The position numbers and the translations under genes are program-made. Shown one piece after another: positions 8,701 to 18,029 of a DNA stretch of 50,292 bases (position 1 is the first letter of the stretch; each line of letters starts with the position of its first letter). Below the pieces are notes generated by a model. The model saw only the letters and a list, made by a program, of their open reading frames with translations. It was not told where the DNA came from and did no database searches. Source of the DNA: a virus; the IMG/VR virus record IMGVR_UViG_3300005253_000344, positions 1 to 50,292 of that record. One strand, given 5' to 3'.

Positions 8701-9507
8701 GACAGCAGTAGGTATGTCCTTTGGGCTTCTATAATCATATCCAAAATACTCTAATAGATTATGACCCATCGTTTCAATTACTTCTTGTGCCCCTTCCCAC
8801 CCACCTTTCTTTAAGATGTTCATAATAGTACGAGCACTGGGTTTAAGCAGTTTATCGAAACCTATCTTCTCTGTAACAAAAGTCCACGCACCGGCCATCT
8901 GTGCGAGTTTAGAAGCTATATTAGATGGTACATTCTCATTACGGAGACGATTATACATACCACCTGTTTCGGAAGCGGCCAATGCCACAAGTCCCGCATG
9001 CGGACTTTTAGTTAGGAATGTAGTACCAACAACCACACCTATAGATGTTAGCCCAGAACTAACAGCACTCACGGTTTTGCTTACGGGTCTATCTCTCCAT
9101 CTTGCCTCAACTATATCCGGGTTAGGAGCTTCCCAACCTTTGTTCGCTTGTTCATCCCAGAAATCACTAACCTTTTTTGCAGCGTCAGCATGTTTCTTCA
9201 TCTTGCGATCATAAAACGACAATGCTCGATCAGGTCCATATTTGCGGATGAGATGTTCAGCGATGATACTGGCACCAGGCATGTTAATGTGTTTGGTTAC
9301 TACAGTGCCTATTGTAGTTTCTGCCGCCATACGGCCCAGACCGCCTAATATTTGTCCTGTCATAGATTCAAGAGTTCTAACAGGAGCAGCCGCGACTTCT
9401 TTAATAGCTTGGCCAGCTTTCTGTATCGCAGTTGGCTTCGGACGAGGTTCAGTAATCGTTTCCCACTCATCCTCTTCTTGAATCGTCTCCCATTCGTTAT
9501 TTGGCAT
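5779..9507 (-). CDS. Large internal virion / DNA-ejection protein
   Basis: 1242 residues, the largest gene here. It opens with repeated WETI motifs (EWETIQEEDEWETITE). It then has Ala/Gly-rich helical stretches with membrane-like character (about 150-200 and 265-290), a long charged helical middle, and further hydrophobic helices near the C-terminus. Size, composition and position near the end of the structural operon match the large internal core proteins that podoviruses inject (T7 gp16 analogues) or large polyvalent ejected proteins. I see no lytic transglycosylase motif, so the assignment is by position and character. Confidence 0.6.
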   Translation of the reverse strand: MPNNEWETIQEEDEWETITEPRPKPTAIQKAGQAIKEVAAAPVRTLESMTGQILGGLGRMAAETTIGTVVTKHINMPGASIIAEHLIRKYGPDRALSFYDRKMKKHADAAKKVSDFWDEQANKGWEAPNPDIVEARWRDRPVSKTVSAVSSGLTSIGVVVGTTFLTKSPHAGLVALAASETGGMYNRLRNENVPSNIASKLAQMAGAWTFVTEKIGFDKLLKPSARTIMNILKKGGWEGAQEVIETMGHNLLEYFGYDYRSPKDIPTAVKAAYDHVMDDWQDALVGGIGAGGMVSVVLPGTRGKELSEPDITPPTVEELTKKPIEEIEPQTPDHAIGHQYGLTNEQVDNRLNEADLRYRELKLKETDERTPTERDELAFLSRNRTNIEAILERETQPVTPPKIKRSKKNLLVLGHKIAREAELTDEEYRDIAEMVTGKRSMKDMSMKEKNEFVSALEESYGTPKELLPEDYDMPITVAGRATSMRVVRNDAAKTTEALVDKKKVPATIKIGFGKTGAIQGFKNFFFGIDNTPPYHLARILDGGTEGIFTEVLDKGIEAGRKNSAAHTRSVMNALLTELQEAGITDADLAKMSKAVNPRLQTHQMISKGAATEASIININGQNFEMTMANLIDIYLISNQEAGMRHLTEGGLVIEGVETGALSEEQIADLRTRVEADPKALRVAVTVLKIGEQIWKPSINQVSQRMDGKDLATEPDWWGLEVYMPKRLAGKTRMGKLGQFGVNLIEDKGILKDRTRSTAPLVLRDALRRFSVFESATAEYVGMAEASRTSRTLLNDPSIAAALDQKGYNEVRKRIIKIHERAQSIPAPEGIMSAWFAARLPGLYRAVLFFNPRVVASQYTSAFNYGAYVSPEFMTSIKDGLNIENSLETLALSDIAWDRFHMGHSSLELGEATQADAALRMWTDGKSSDINKAGWAMKIADLGALTAGMEMAKKEYDTARTGKLIGFSAKWWLDKENLPEANTDLWRKVQEEGENADPEERQAVEQWRRMVSDRAEYLWQRTQPSWDRWNRSILTSEKGLRRIYLLFRSFHEKSLTIFNEAKLDYMNSAKTLDDKTAFAQKGGAVLTGYTVNMFLRLTIMAALTRKLKEPVKYFEDFLTSWAAMFPLFGKALQITVNRFVDTLAGAKTTYIGEVLESYPVRVVNMVLKSPPDMAEAMAHTLLGENEEAEEAFMRGINRFAEGAGTLSGVPVPEIKRVLPKEGEESTGGRGPARKGPPARRGPK

Positions 9508-9964
9508 GTTTTCTTTTATTCCTATTATTTTCGGCCTGAGTCACAAAACGTATATTTCCGGGTTCATAATGTCCATCATTATTTATACGATCTACTGTAA
9601 GATCACGCGGATCAACCTTTAATTCATTGATAACATGATCCGCAAACTCATTGAAAGATTTGAATAAACATTTAATGCCCCTGCCACCATAATTTTTATA
9701 ACTTTTAATTTTCGGATCATTACACCGTTGTTTTATATTAATAAAACGATTATGGAGACAACCTATAATAGTTTGATGATATTTTTTACAACGTTTGTTT
9801 TCTTCAACTTTATAAACTTGATAACGTTTTTGATCATAATTCTTTACACAAGTTTTACAACGAGAATTAAGTCCATATTTACCTTTTGGTTTCTTATGAA
9901 ATTCAGAAACCAACTGTAATATTCCGCACTTTGTGCAAGTTTTTACCCACTCACTATCTGCCAT
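9497..9964 (-). CDS. HNH-type homing endonuclease (free-standing)
   Basis: 155 residues. An N-terminal zinc ribbon (CTKCG near 11, CKTC near 36) is followed by NYGGRGIKC and then the nuclease core DRINNDGHYEPGNIRFVT with C-terminal NNRNKRK. This is the usual layout of small phage HNH nucleases. It overlaps the end of the upstream gene by 22 bases and the start of the downstream gene by 11, so it has been inserted neatly between two virion genes. Confidence 0.8.
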   Translation of the reverse strand: MADSEWVKTCTKCGILQLVSEFHKKPKGKYGLNSRCKTCVKNYDQKRYQVYKVEENKRCKKYHQTIIGCLHNRFINIKQRCNDPKIKSYKNYGGRGIKCLFKSFNEFADHVINELKVDPRDLTVDRINNDGHYEPGNIRFVTQAENNRNKRKHAK

Positions 9965-10815
9965 GTCCGGCCCCCATCACGAGATTCGCGTACCTGTCCA
10001 GTAAGTTTACTTCGCTGCCTAATCACTTTCGGTTTTGCTGCTGTTGGTGCTTGTCGCGGCCTTACAGACTCAGCGATCTTATCACCGAATGTACCACCTT
10101 TGGTGCCCGGCTGCACTCTTCTACGACTAATGCCAGGTTGCCCAAGAAGTTCTGTTTTACGTTGGGCGATATTCTTTTCTTCTTGTAGCAACATATCATA
10201 CCTTGCAATTTCTTCTGGTTCAGCTTTTTTCCAATCATCTGTAGCCACATCATATATCTGTACTTTTCGTTTGGGTTTTCCACGAGTTAAAGAAATCGCT
10301 GCCGCTAATGGACTAACATAACTAAGTCTTTTAAGTAATTTGGATGGTTTATCTTCTTTGAACCATTCAAGTTCCTGAGAAATCCTATGACTATATGTGT
10401 CAAGATCAGCAAACTGTTGCATGGGTGGTTTTTCTTTTCCTGGTGTCGGATACATAGACTTCGCCACATCAGCCCCGAATGTCATACGTGCTTTGATTTC
10501 ATCAGGATTATTTATCATTCCTTGTTGTGCAAGCCTATCAATATTCTGCAACTGTGCGAGTTGCTGTTGTGCTCGTTGGTTAAACTGAAGCATCTCTTGT
10601 TTGCCTTTAGCTATTAACTGTCGTTGCATATTTGATGCTTTCTGCCGCCCAGTAAATCTTGCACTCCTGTTTATCTCATTCCACATGAGTTTATATTTAT
10701 TATCTATTTGCTGTCTACCGATCCTGGTTTGTTCATTGATAAACGACTCAGGTGTTATATCCCTGGCAGGGAGTTGTTCAAATGGCAAACCATATTGTGG
10801 TCTTGCATCTGGCAT
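9943..10815 (-). CDS. Putative internal virion protein, 290 aa
   Basis: I place the start at 10815 (MPDARPQYG), which has AAGGAG upstream; an in-frame ATG at 10830 lacks one. The protein is Gln/Arg/Lys-rich and mostly helical, with coiled-coil-like stretches (QRAQQQLAQLQNIDRLAQQG). It ends SRDGGRTWQIVSG. Position between the tail fibre and the giant virion protein suggests an internal core component (T7 gp14/gp15 position). No domain recognised. Confidence 0.5.
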   Translation of the reverse strand: MPDARPQYGLPFEQLPARDITPESFINEQTRIGRQQIDNKYKLMWNEINRSARFTGRQKASNMQRQLIAKGKQEMLQFNQRAQQQLAQLQNIDRLAQQGMINNPDEIKARMTFGADVAKSMYPTPGKEKPPMQQFADLDTYSHRISQELEWFKEDKPSKLLKRLSYVSPLAAAISLTRGKPKRKVQIYDVATDDWKKAEPEEIARYDMLLQEEKNIAQRKTELLGQPGISRRRVQPGTKGGTFGDKIAESVRPRQAPTAAKPKVIRQRSKLTGQVRESRDGGRTWQIVSG

Positions 10816-10833
10816 ATTGTTCTCCTTCAAATA

Positions 10834-13800
10834 TTAAGCAAATCTATGAACGGTCATGCCTGTACTTCTTGAGTCTCCAAAAGCATTTCTTGGATTATTA
10901 TCCACCGTATCTACAAGACACCATAATTCATAATAATCTCCGCTTTCTAAATACATATCTTTTGAAGCATTTAGACTTAAACTTCCCGCCCCCCCTACTA
11001 CACCTGAGTCTGTAGGAGCCACATAAGTAGTGTCATTTTTTCTAAGTATAATTTGCATAAAATCACCATCCAGCACATTAAGCACTGTTGCAAATATCTT
11101 TACACTATAATAGCCAGTCGTTGGAACGGTAAACCGATTAGTGGATGTATTAAAATCACCATCAGTATCATAATTATCTACTGTTGAATCATTGTCTAAT
11201 GTTAATTTCGCAAAAACAGCATCAGCCATAGATTGATTACTGGTCAAGCACGCACTGAATTTTGAAGTAAATGCACCACCTGCTGCGGCCCAAGTTAGCA
11301 CCCCACTACCATCAGTTTGTAAGACATTAGTATTATCACCGTCCGTAGGCGGTAAAGTAAAAGATAAACTTCCTGCAAGAGCATTGGGTACGGTTAATGT
11401 TATTGTATTCGCTGAACCGGCATCATGCAATATAAGAGTACCTGTGGTTGTACTTGCCTTTCCAACCGTTATTGAAGCCCCTTCAACGTTTGCTACTCCT
11501 ATTAATGTTACACCTTCTGCTGTTACCCTAAGCCGTTCTGCCCCTTCCACCTGAAAATGAATATCACCATCGGTAACATTTCCAGCAACTATAAATATAT
11601 CACCTTGGTTTGTTGCATGTTCATTTCCATATAAAGCAATATACCCACCTCGATTTGAACCAAACGCTCCCCCACCACCTATAAAAATAGCAACATTATC
11701 ACTTGCGTCTGAAGTATTAGCGTGGATTCCTCCATCAGCACTAAAGATTAAATCATCACTTAGTGATAATCCTGTAAAGGCTGGACTATCTCCTGTCCCT
11801 AATCCCATAGAAGTTGCAGCAGTAGCGGCATTTTCCCAGGCCAGCGTACCAGCACCAGTCCCAACTAAGAACTCACTGTTAGCACCAACAGGCCCCAAAG
11901 TGTCCAAGTCCTCAAGCACGCCGTTGACAGCAAAAGTTCTTCCTGTTGATATATCCCCGCCACCAGTTAATCCTGTTCCTGCTGTAAGGGTAACACCAGT
12001 ATGGTCAATATGTTCGTTCCCTACATAATCACTAAATCCATCGTGGTGTGCACCACCGACCATAGCAATATTAGTACCTTCAATAGCTACCACACCCGCA
12101 CTAACTCTTGCGATGGTGGTGTCAGAAGCGTGTCCTAATTCAATGCCTACAAACTGGGGACTATCTCCTATCCCCACCCCTAACGATGTTCTTGCGACAT
12201 TATCCTTCTCGTAGGCGAATACCCCCCCACCTGTGGCGACTATAAATTGCCCATCGGATGTAGGAGCACCTAATGGGGCTAAATCATCAAGCACTGCTGC
12301 ATAAGCCTGTACATTAGTTCCTATCACAAGGCTTAATTCTGTTGGGGTAACTGAATGAGGATTCCCAGAAGTTAATAGACTATGGGAGTAAGCAGCGTCC
12401 CACTGAGTATGTGTTACATCATTGTGAATATCACCACTATCAATATTGACGTTTGTAAGTACCTGGCTACCCATATCCCAAGCACCAGCTAAAGCTGTTG
12501 TCCCATCCGCTAAAAGGTATTGAGAGTGGTCGTTGCCTGTGGTAAGGCCTGTAAGGGTTGAATGTGCCGTAGCCACATAAGTTCCGGCAGGCAGATTAGA
12601 TATTGCTCTTAAATCTTGTGTCTCAACATAAGAAGGTGGGGAACCTGTACTCCGTAAAATAACACGATATAACAATTTCATTTCCTGAAATGGGAGAATA
12701 CCAAAAGATAATGATTCATATGTATTATTTTCACGGGCATTGTTGAGTGTAGTATCTTGTCTTTGCCCCATCAGAGCGACTATGGGAACACTTATGTCAT
12801 TAGTCGCAAATATCCACATTGCCATATATCTATTAGGTGTACAATCAGCGAGAGCATTGCCATTATTATATCGAAGAGCAGTACCATTCAATTTGTAATA
12901 AACAGATACTCCTGCATCCCATTCCCAATTAGCAGAACCGTTCTTGTATAATACATTACAAGTGGTTTGCTGCGAGGGGGCGTGCTCAATATCTTCATCG
13001 TGCCACTCCCCCGCTTCTATAGTGATAGTTGTATCATCAAATGTTCCGGCCAAGCCGTTTTTAAATCTTGACCCAACTGTATTATGTAAATATTCGTGAG
13101 TGTGCCAATCCATTACAATATTATGGCGTTCTTCCCCCACCAATCCTTTATTATAACTACCACCCCCCCCTGTTGTGTTCCAATAAACGGTAGCCATTAT
13201 AGGCAAATGCCATCCTGGAAAGGCAGTATTTTTTGTAAGTGTTCCGGAAGAATCATAATAAATCCAATGCAAACCAGTAGTATCCGCTATTTGAATTGAA
13301 TCTGTACTTTTAGTTGTCTTAACACCATTTATATAAATATCGTGACTACCTGTAATTGTTAAAGTAAAATCACCATCATTCCAACTAAGCGTAGCAGTAC
13401 GGTCAACAAAACCAGTAGGTTGTTTTTGAGCATCAAATACATCGCCAAACACAATACCATCTATCGTAGCCCCTGCCCATTCTGGACTTGCCCCTGTATG
13501 AATATCCTGTGGAAGTGATAATGTAATAGAACCAGCACCAGGAGTAGATGTGATCTGGTTAGCCGTGCCAGTGATTTCAGCAAGTACGGGATCTGCTCCA
13601 ACACTACCTATTGGAATCTGGCCATTTGCAGCAACAGCAAGCGGAGTAATAGCACTGGTTCCAGAGCCTAATAATATTCCGTGGTCTGTAAGTGATGCAG
13701 TACCAATACCACCTTTAGCTACTATAAGAGGATCTATGATACCAATAGTAACACCACCTGATCCATCATCAGCTATATTAATTTCATTAGCAGTTCCTGC

Positions 13801-14004
13801 AACCAAACCTATGAGATCTTTAGATGCAAGAGTTTTAGATGAATTAGTCCAGATTAATCTGGATGCAGTTAGGCCAGTAAGAGTAAGTCCAGTGAATGTA
13901 GGACTGGCATTACGGCCTAATTTTAATTTAATCTTATTAACAATTAAATCAAGTCGTTTCCAATCATCTTTAATAACTCTCGGTATGTCTAATGATTGAC
14001 CCAT
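10834..14004 (-). CDS. Tail fibre / tail spike with C1q-like C-terminal domain
   Basis: 1056 residues. The body is low in charge and full of Gly/Thr/Ser beta-repeats such as GTGDSPAFTGLSL and GIGDSPQFVGIEL. Other repeated units are VLDDLAPLGAPT and VLEDLDTLGPVG, as in trimeric fibre shafts. The last 140 or so residues (from SKFSACLTSNQ) form a C1q/TNF-like jelly roll, with FTVPTTGYYSV, a common receptor-binding tip. Little sign of a peptidase autochaperone end. Its start shares one base with the upstream stop (TAATG). Likely binds the host surface. Confidence 0.72.
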   Translation of the reverse strand: MGQSLDIPRVIKDDWKRLDLIVNKIKLKLGRNASPTFTGLTLTGLTASRLIWTNSSKTLASKDLIGLVAGTANEINIADDGSGGVTIGIIDPLIVAKGGIGTASLTDHGILLGSGTSAITPLAVAANGQIPIGSVGADPVLAEITGTANQITSTPGAGSITLSLPQDIHTGASPEWAGATIDGIVFGDVFDAQKQPTGFVDRTATLSWNDGDFTLTITGSHDIYINGVKTTKSTDSIQIADTTGLHWIYYDSSGTLTKNTAFPGWHLPIMATVYWNTTGGGGSYNKGLVGEERHNIVMDWHTHEYLHNTVGSRFKNGLAGTFDDTTITIEAGEWHDEDIEHAPSQQTTCNVLYKNGSANWEWDAGVSVYYKLNGTALRYNNGNALADCTPNRYMAMWIFATNDISVPIVALMGQRQDTTLNNARENNTYESLSFGILPFQEMKLLYRVILRSTGSPPSYVETQDLRAISNLPAGTYVATAHSTLTGLTTGNDHSQYLLADGTTALAGAWDMGSQVLTNVNIDSGDIHNDVTHTQWDAAYSHSLLTSGNPHSVTPTELSLVIGTNVQAYAAVLDDLAPLGAPTSDGQFIVATGGGVFAYEKDNVARTSLGVGIGDSPQFVGIELGHASDTTIARVSAGVVAIEGTNIAMVGGAHHDGFSDYVGNEHIDHTGVTLTAGTGLTGGGDISTGRTFAVNGVLEDLDTLGPVGANSEFLVGTGAGTLAWENAATAATSMGLGTGDSPAFTGLSLSDDLIFSADGGIHANTSDASDNVAIFIGGGGAFGSNRGGYIALYGNEHATNQGDIFIVAGNVTDGDIHFQVEGAERLRVTAEGVTLIGVANVEGASITVGKASTTTGTLILHDAGSANTITLTVPNALAGSLSFTLPPTDGDNTNVLQTDGSGVLTWAAAGGAFTSKFSACLTSNQSMADAVFAKLTLDNDSTVDNYDTDGDFNTSTNRFTVPTTGYYSVKIFATVLNVLDGDFMQIILRKNDTTYVAPTDSGVVGGAGSLSLNASKDMYLESGDYYELWCLVDTVDNNPRNAFGDSRSTGMTVHRFA

Positions 14005-14756
14005 TACATTCTTCGTCCCAAAATAGGACCACCGGAACCACCAGCAACTGACATATAATCACCAGTTTGGGGGGCATATTGTTCTTTGAATAAAGGTGCT
14101 GGTGTTGGCCAGGGTGTGTCTGCTGTACTGCTGCCACCATCATCTAAACCTGGATAAGACTGTGCCCCATTACCACCTTGATCCTGGCCATACAACGCCG
14201 GGAACTGTTGTGCTTGTTGAACTGGTTGTGCTGTTGGTTGGGATTGAAACGCCATTGATTCCCTTTGTAAATCAGCCTGTAAATCGGCTATATATTTTTG
14301 TAAACCTCTTTGTGCTCTTGCCTGACCCGCCTGAAAACCTCTTTGCAATCCCGCCTGGCCTGCTTGAAATCCCATACCTGCTTCTTGCATTTCTATACCA
14401 GAAATTGCTCGTGCTCTTTCTTCTTCTAAACTCGCCCGTGTTGGTGCTGCAACTTCTTCTTCAAATTTAGTACCAAGCCCAGCAGCCATAGTAGTACCAG
14501 CAAGACCAGCACTTACAAGATTTTGCATTCCTACCGATACAGCTTTAACTCTACCACGCTCTAATCCCGTCTCAACGCCTTTGCCGAAACCACCACCAGG
14601 TTGATATTGTGCTTTGGCTCTTCTAAGGGGTTCGAGTTCTTTTTCTCTTCGTACTGCTTCATTATATTTACGTTCATTGGTATATAATACCCCGGCTACT
14701 ACATTTCTTGTTTTACTCTTAGTGTAACGCCTAAATGGTCTATATGTTTCTGCCAT
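14004..14756 (-). CDS. Gln/Gly-rich putative internal virion protein, 250 aa
   Basis: 250 residues. The N-terminus is basic and the middle has GFQAGQAGLQRGFQAGQARA, a short direct repeat of a Gly-Phe-Gln-Ala-Gly-Gln unit. It is followed by Gln-rich helices and a Pro/Gly tail. It is coupled on both sides by TAATG overlaps. Similar small Gln-rich proteins precede the large ejection protein in podoviruses. Function inferred from position. Confidence 0.45.
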   Translation of the reverse strand: MAETYRPFRRYTKSKTRNVVAGVLYTNERKYNEAVRREKELEPLRRAKAQYQPGGGFGKGVETGLERGRVKAVSVGMQNLVSAGLAGTTMAAGLGTKFEEEVAAPTRASLEEERARAISGIEMQEAGMGFQAGQAGLQRGFQAGQARAQRGLQKYIADLQADLQRESMAFQSQPTAQPVQQAQQFPALYGQDQGGNGAQSYPGLDDGGSSTADTPWPTPAPLFKEQYAPQTGDYMSVAGGSGGPILGRRM

Positions 14757-16414
14757 TACAGTACCCTTCCAATCTGTTTAACATCCAGGGTTAATTTTTC
14801 AAAACCCCAAGTTTCTGTTGCTGTATCATTACCAATCTTAATTGCACCAAACCTGCCTCTTATTTTTCTGCGATCTTTATTACCTTTTTGATAGCCAGGA
14901 CTACTGAATGTACCAGAATATTTTGGTGTTGCCGGAGATGCTTCAACAGCTTCGATTACATTTTCAGATGTTCTTGCAGCAAAAATTGAATAATTAACAT
15001 CATCTGAATCACTCTCACTACCACCTGATAAACCACCAGCCGATATAATATTCACATTACTAAGTGTGCCGTCATTAATATTACCAGATAATTGTATAGG
15101 CCCAAGAACTGCGTAACTATCTATTGCTTGATTAGACCCACCTATATTATCATCTTCGGCAGTTTTATCAAATTTTCTAATATAACCATCTTTACAACCA
15201 ACAAGTAAATCTCTAAGACCGGGGTCATTAGCTGGATAATAAAATAAAGAATATGGTCCACACTCATCAGGATATGTTTCTGGAAAAAATCCCTCAGTTT
15301 TCAAATCATACCAATAATTAGAATTAGAACCATCAGATAATTTAGTAATACATATATTTATACCATAATCTCTTCTGTCGTATGCCATAGTAATGCGGTG
15401 CGTAGACGAATCAGCATCTTCGTCTTTAACTAAATCAGGTAATGCTATCGCTGATAAACAAACTGGGGTTCCCGGAATAGTAGTTTTATAAAATCCATTT
15501 GTGCCCCAGAAATATAAATTACCAGCACCATCCCAACACCAACTATTAGCTCCAAATATTCCAGTAGTTAAATCGAGTCCACCTAATTCACCGCCGTAAG
15601 CTGGATCGCCTGACATATACCAGATAGAAGTAGCACAGCCAAAAATGAGATAATCATCTTTATATGATATTAGACATCGTATTATGTCACCAAGTTCACC
15701 AGCATCAGCATTGCCACCTTTTACCGGAGTCCCCGCATCGCCTGCTACGTAAGCGAAGTCCCAGGGAAAAGCCTGACGAGCCATATACCACTGTTCGGGA
15801 TGTTCTGGATCACCAGATAAAATTGTTCTACCACGATATAAAACACCAAGATATGCTTTGTTTGGCAGAGCACCATATGATTTAGTTGCACCACCCACAG
15901 TAAGCACTACGTCTGGATAATCAGTCCAATCGTACCAATGTGGTGATGCGGTTACTACTGATGGCGTAAATGTTGATCCATCCATTGTGGCTGTGGCATT
16001 GTTACTTGATACTGTATTAGATATATCAAATGCCGTAGCAGAACCACCATAATACGCGTAACCATATATAGCAGTTTTCGCTGTATTTACAAAATCTACC
16101 ACCATATAAGCAAAATTACTACTACCTTGATCTTGAGTTAATATGTCACCATGTGCGGGTGGACTTGTTAGTGCTGATAGTGTTAATTTTGTATTTATAA
16201 AATCTGCTACTTTAAGGTTAGCACCATTAACTATAAATACTTTCTGGTAAGCCTCAAACATATTGAGTTGATCAGACGTATCAATATCGCCATTAGCGGC
16301 ACTAAGTTCTGTCATTGTTCCAGCAGCCACATCTAAATCCTCATACCAAAGTTCATCATTTCCAGCAGCTACTAATCGCTTATATGTTACTACATCACTT
16401 AGTGAAACTGCCAT
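14756..16414 (-). CDS. Beta-propeller-like tail (nozzle) protein
   Basis: 552 residues, nearly all beta. Repeating blade-like segments carry WY/YF motifs (LWYEDLDV, SIWYMSGDPAYGG, NLYFWGTNGFY). The N-terminal KRLVAAGNDELWYED is echoed at the C-terminus of the preceding gene (RKLIAAANNTIWYES). T7-like tail tubular protein B and related nozzle proteins are propellers of this size class; the match here is structural impression only. Confidence 0.5.
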   Translation of the reverse strand: MAVSLSDVVTYKRLVAAGNDELWYEDLDVAAGTMTELSAANGDIDTSDQLNMFEAYQKVFIVNGANLKVADFINTKLTLSALTSPPAHGDILTQDQGSSNFAYMVVDFVNTAKTAIYGYAYYGGSATAFDISNTVSSNNATATMDGSTFTPSVVTASPHWYDWTDYPDVVLTVGGATKSYGALPNKAYLGVLYRGRTILSGDPEHPEQWYMARQAFPWDFAYVAGDAGTPVKGGNADAGELGDIIRCLISYKDDYLIFGCATSIWYMSGDPAYGGELGGLDLTTGIFGANSWCWDGAGNLYFWGTNGFYKTTIPGTPVCLSAIALPDLVKDEDADSSTHRITMAYDRRDYGINICITKLSDGSNSNYWYDLKTEGFFPETYPDECGPYSLFYYPANDPGLRDLLVGCKDGYIRKFDKTAEDDNIGGSNQAIDSYAVLGPIQLSGNINDGTLSNVNIISAGGLSGGSESDSDDVNYSIFAARTSENVIEAVEASPATPKYSGTFSSPGYQKGNKDRRKIRGRFGAIKIGNDTATETWGFEKLTLDVKQIGRVL

Positions 16415-16416
16415 GT

Positions 16417-17724
16417 TTAGATACTCTCATACCATATCGTATTGTTCGCCGCAGCTATTAATTTCCTAACTGTTATCATACCACTTTCACCAGTATATTC
16501 CCAGTCCGTTCCTCGAACTCCTGGTGGGCTATCATAAGGCCCACTACCATTGCCACCACTAATGAGTCTATAGCTTACTCGTATCTGGTCAAAATCAATA
16601 ATGCCAAACGACCAGGTATCTCCTGTAGTCGTACCAAATATATTTGTAGATTCTATTTTCCACTCGTAAGTAATACTATAATCCAACGTACCAAAAGCAA
16701 TAGCCCATTCTATGGCGGCTTGGGCTGATGATTCCTCTACCCAATCATTACCTTGTATACGAAAATAAACATCGTAAGTATCTGAGTTACCCCCGTCTAC
16801 CCAACTTAACGGGGTTTCATCAAGAGTTATACTTGATGTTGCATCAGCAGGTGAAGGAGTTGTAGCCTTTACTGGCCTTGCATCAAAATTCCATATATCT
16901 CCAGTAGTTGTGCCGCCAGCATTTGTTGCGTCTACTCTCCAATAAATTACTTGTTCAGTAGGCACATCACCAATAGTTACAGTATAAGTTGATGGTACAA
17001 TAGCATCGGCGACCTTAACAAGACTCCCTGACGGTCCTATATAAACATCAAAAGTATCTGCTCCACCGCCATCATCCCAATCTAATACAAGTCCTGAAAA
17101 ATCCACTCCTGTTGCACTATTAGCAGGTGTTGGATTAGTTGGTTTAGTTGGTGCTGCACCAACCCCCCATGTTTGAAAATCAAAATCTTGTATGTTCCAG
17201 CCAACCCAATTTCGTTGAGTGTCAGGAAGTGCGGTCCATCCGTCACTAACTCCTGTCCAGTCTCCCCCCCAAGCAGCTACATTTTCATAATATACGCACG
17301 CGTCACCGTTTGCATAATCATCTGTAATATCACCAAACCAAAAGACACTATTATTAACATCTGCATTTGGTGTGCTTAAAACAATGGCATATTCTATACC
17401 AGATGTTAAATCTACAGGAGTTGTTAATGTAGTTTGATATATAGCACCAGTTGATGAAGTAGTTAGGGCATTACCGTTTCGACTTACTTGAGATAGAGAA
17501 CTTCCTGTAGGAAGTCCACCAGCAGTGGCATAAATATCAAAATATATAGTTCCTGGCGAACCAGACCGTTTTAATCTTGTACGAATAGCATTTAATGTAT
17601 AATTTTCTTGTGGAGTAAAAGTCATACCACAATAAATATATACCAATGGCGGCCCAACATATCTCGATACTTCGGCTATATAAGTTGTACCAGAAACATG
17701 ATATTCAAAAAGACTATTAGCCAT
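16417..17724 (-). CDS. Virion protein with two FN3/Ig-like domains
   Basis: I choose the start at 17724 (MANSLFEYHV), one base after the upstream stop and preceded by CGGTGG, instead of the ATG at 17757. About 435 residues. Residues 1-190 form a beta-sandwich of carbohydrate-binding character. Two FN3-like repeats follow, each beginning PxxPxxTPSPA-like and ending TTTGDxWxF. The last 20 residues (RKLIAAANNTIWYES) match the start of the next gene. Probably a tail surface protein; possibly one part of a split propeller gene. Confidence 0.55.
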   Translation of the reverse strand: MANSLFEYHVSGTTYIAEVSRYVGPPLVYIYCGMTFTPQENYTLNAIRTRLKRSGSPGTIYFDIYATAGGLPTGSSLSQVSRNGNALTTSSTGAIYQTTLTTPVDLTSGIEYAIVLSTPNADVNNSVFWFGDITDDYANGDACVYYENVAAWGGDWTGVSDGWTALPDTQRNWVGWNIQDFDFQTWGVGAAPTKPTNPTPANSATGVDFSGLVLDWDDGGGADTFDVYIGPSGSLVKVADAIVPSTYTVTIGDVPTEQVIYWRVDATNAGGTTTGDIWNFDARPVKATTPSPADATSSITLDETPLSWVDGGNSDTYDVYFRIQGNDWVEESSAQAAIEWAIAFGTLDYSITYEWKIESTNIFGTTTGDTWSFGIIDFDQIRVSYRLISGGNGSGPYDSPPGVRGTDWEYTGESGMITVRKLIAAANNTIWYESI

Positions 17725-17725
17725 A

Positions 17726-17953
17726 TCATGCCACCGAACTAACAGTACATATTGCAACTACAGGTTGTTCTGCCGCACCTATCTGAGTACCAGCACCCCA
17801 CTTTGCCAATCCTGGCCTTTGCCCACCACGCAATCTGTTAGATAATGCATCATACGGGCGAACATTAGACATACTGAATGATGTCAATGGGGGTTGTTTT
17901 TCAGTAACAAAACCCTTGTGCAGACCCTTAATTGGGAAGAAGATCTCTGCCAT
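17726..17953 (-). CDS. Small virion protein with NVRPYD...RGGQRPGL motif
   Basis: I place the start at 17953 (MAEIFFPIKG), after the terminator-like hairpin; a longer in-frame form from 17998 would begin inside that hairpin. 75 residues. The segment NVRPYDALSNRLRGGQRPGL is, to my knowledge, usually found at the N-terminus of much longer phage tail proteins. Here the frame stops after about 40 more residues, which suggests a truncated or split gene. Confidence 0.5.
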   Translation of the reverse strand: MAEIFFPIKGLHKGFVTEKQPPLTSFSMSNVRPYDALSNRLRGGQRPGLAKWGAGTQIGAAEQPVVAICTVSSVA

Positions 17954-17964
17954 ATTATTATTCC

Positions 17965-18001
17965 AAAAATATGGGGTGGGTGTATTGGACCACCTCACCC
18001 C
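17965..18001 (-). terminator. Intrinsic terminator-like hairpin within the late operon
   Basis: On the minus strand GGGGTG-A-GGTG pairs with CACC-CACCCC (plus 17973-17982 with 17991-18001), ten pairs with one bulged A and an 8-base loop, followed by ATATTTTT. It lies between the 155-residue virion gene and the tail genes and could lower expression of everything downstream relative to capsid genes. Confidence 0.6.
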
Positions 18002-18029
18002 GTTATGATATTCTGCCTACGGCAGCGTA

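Noticed and set aside
14096-14470. Leu-rich plus-strand frame opposite the Gln-rich virion gene
   Set aside because: The reverse complement of Gln/Gly codons gives Leu/Val runs; the opposite frame has proper start and coupling.
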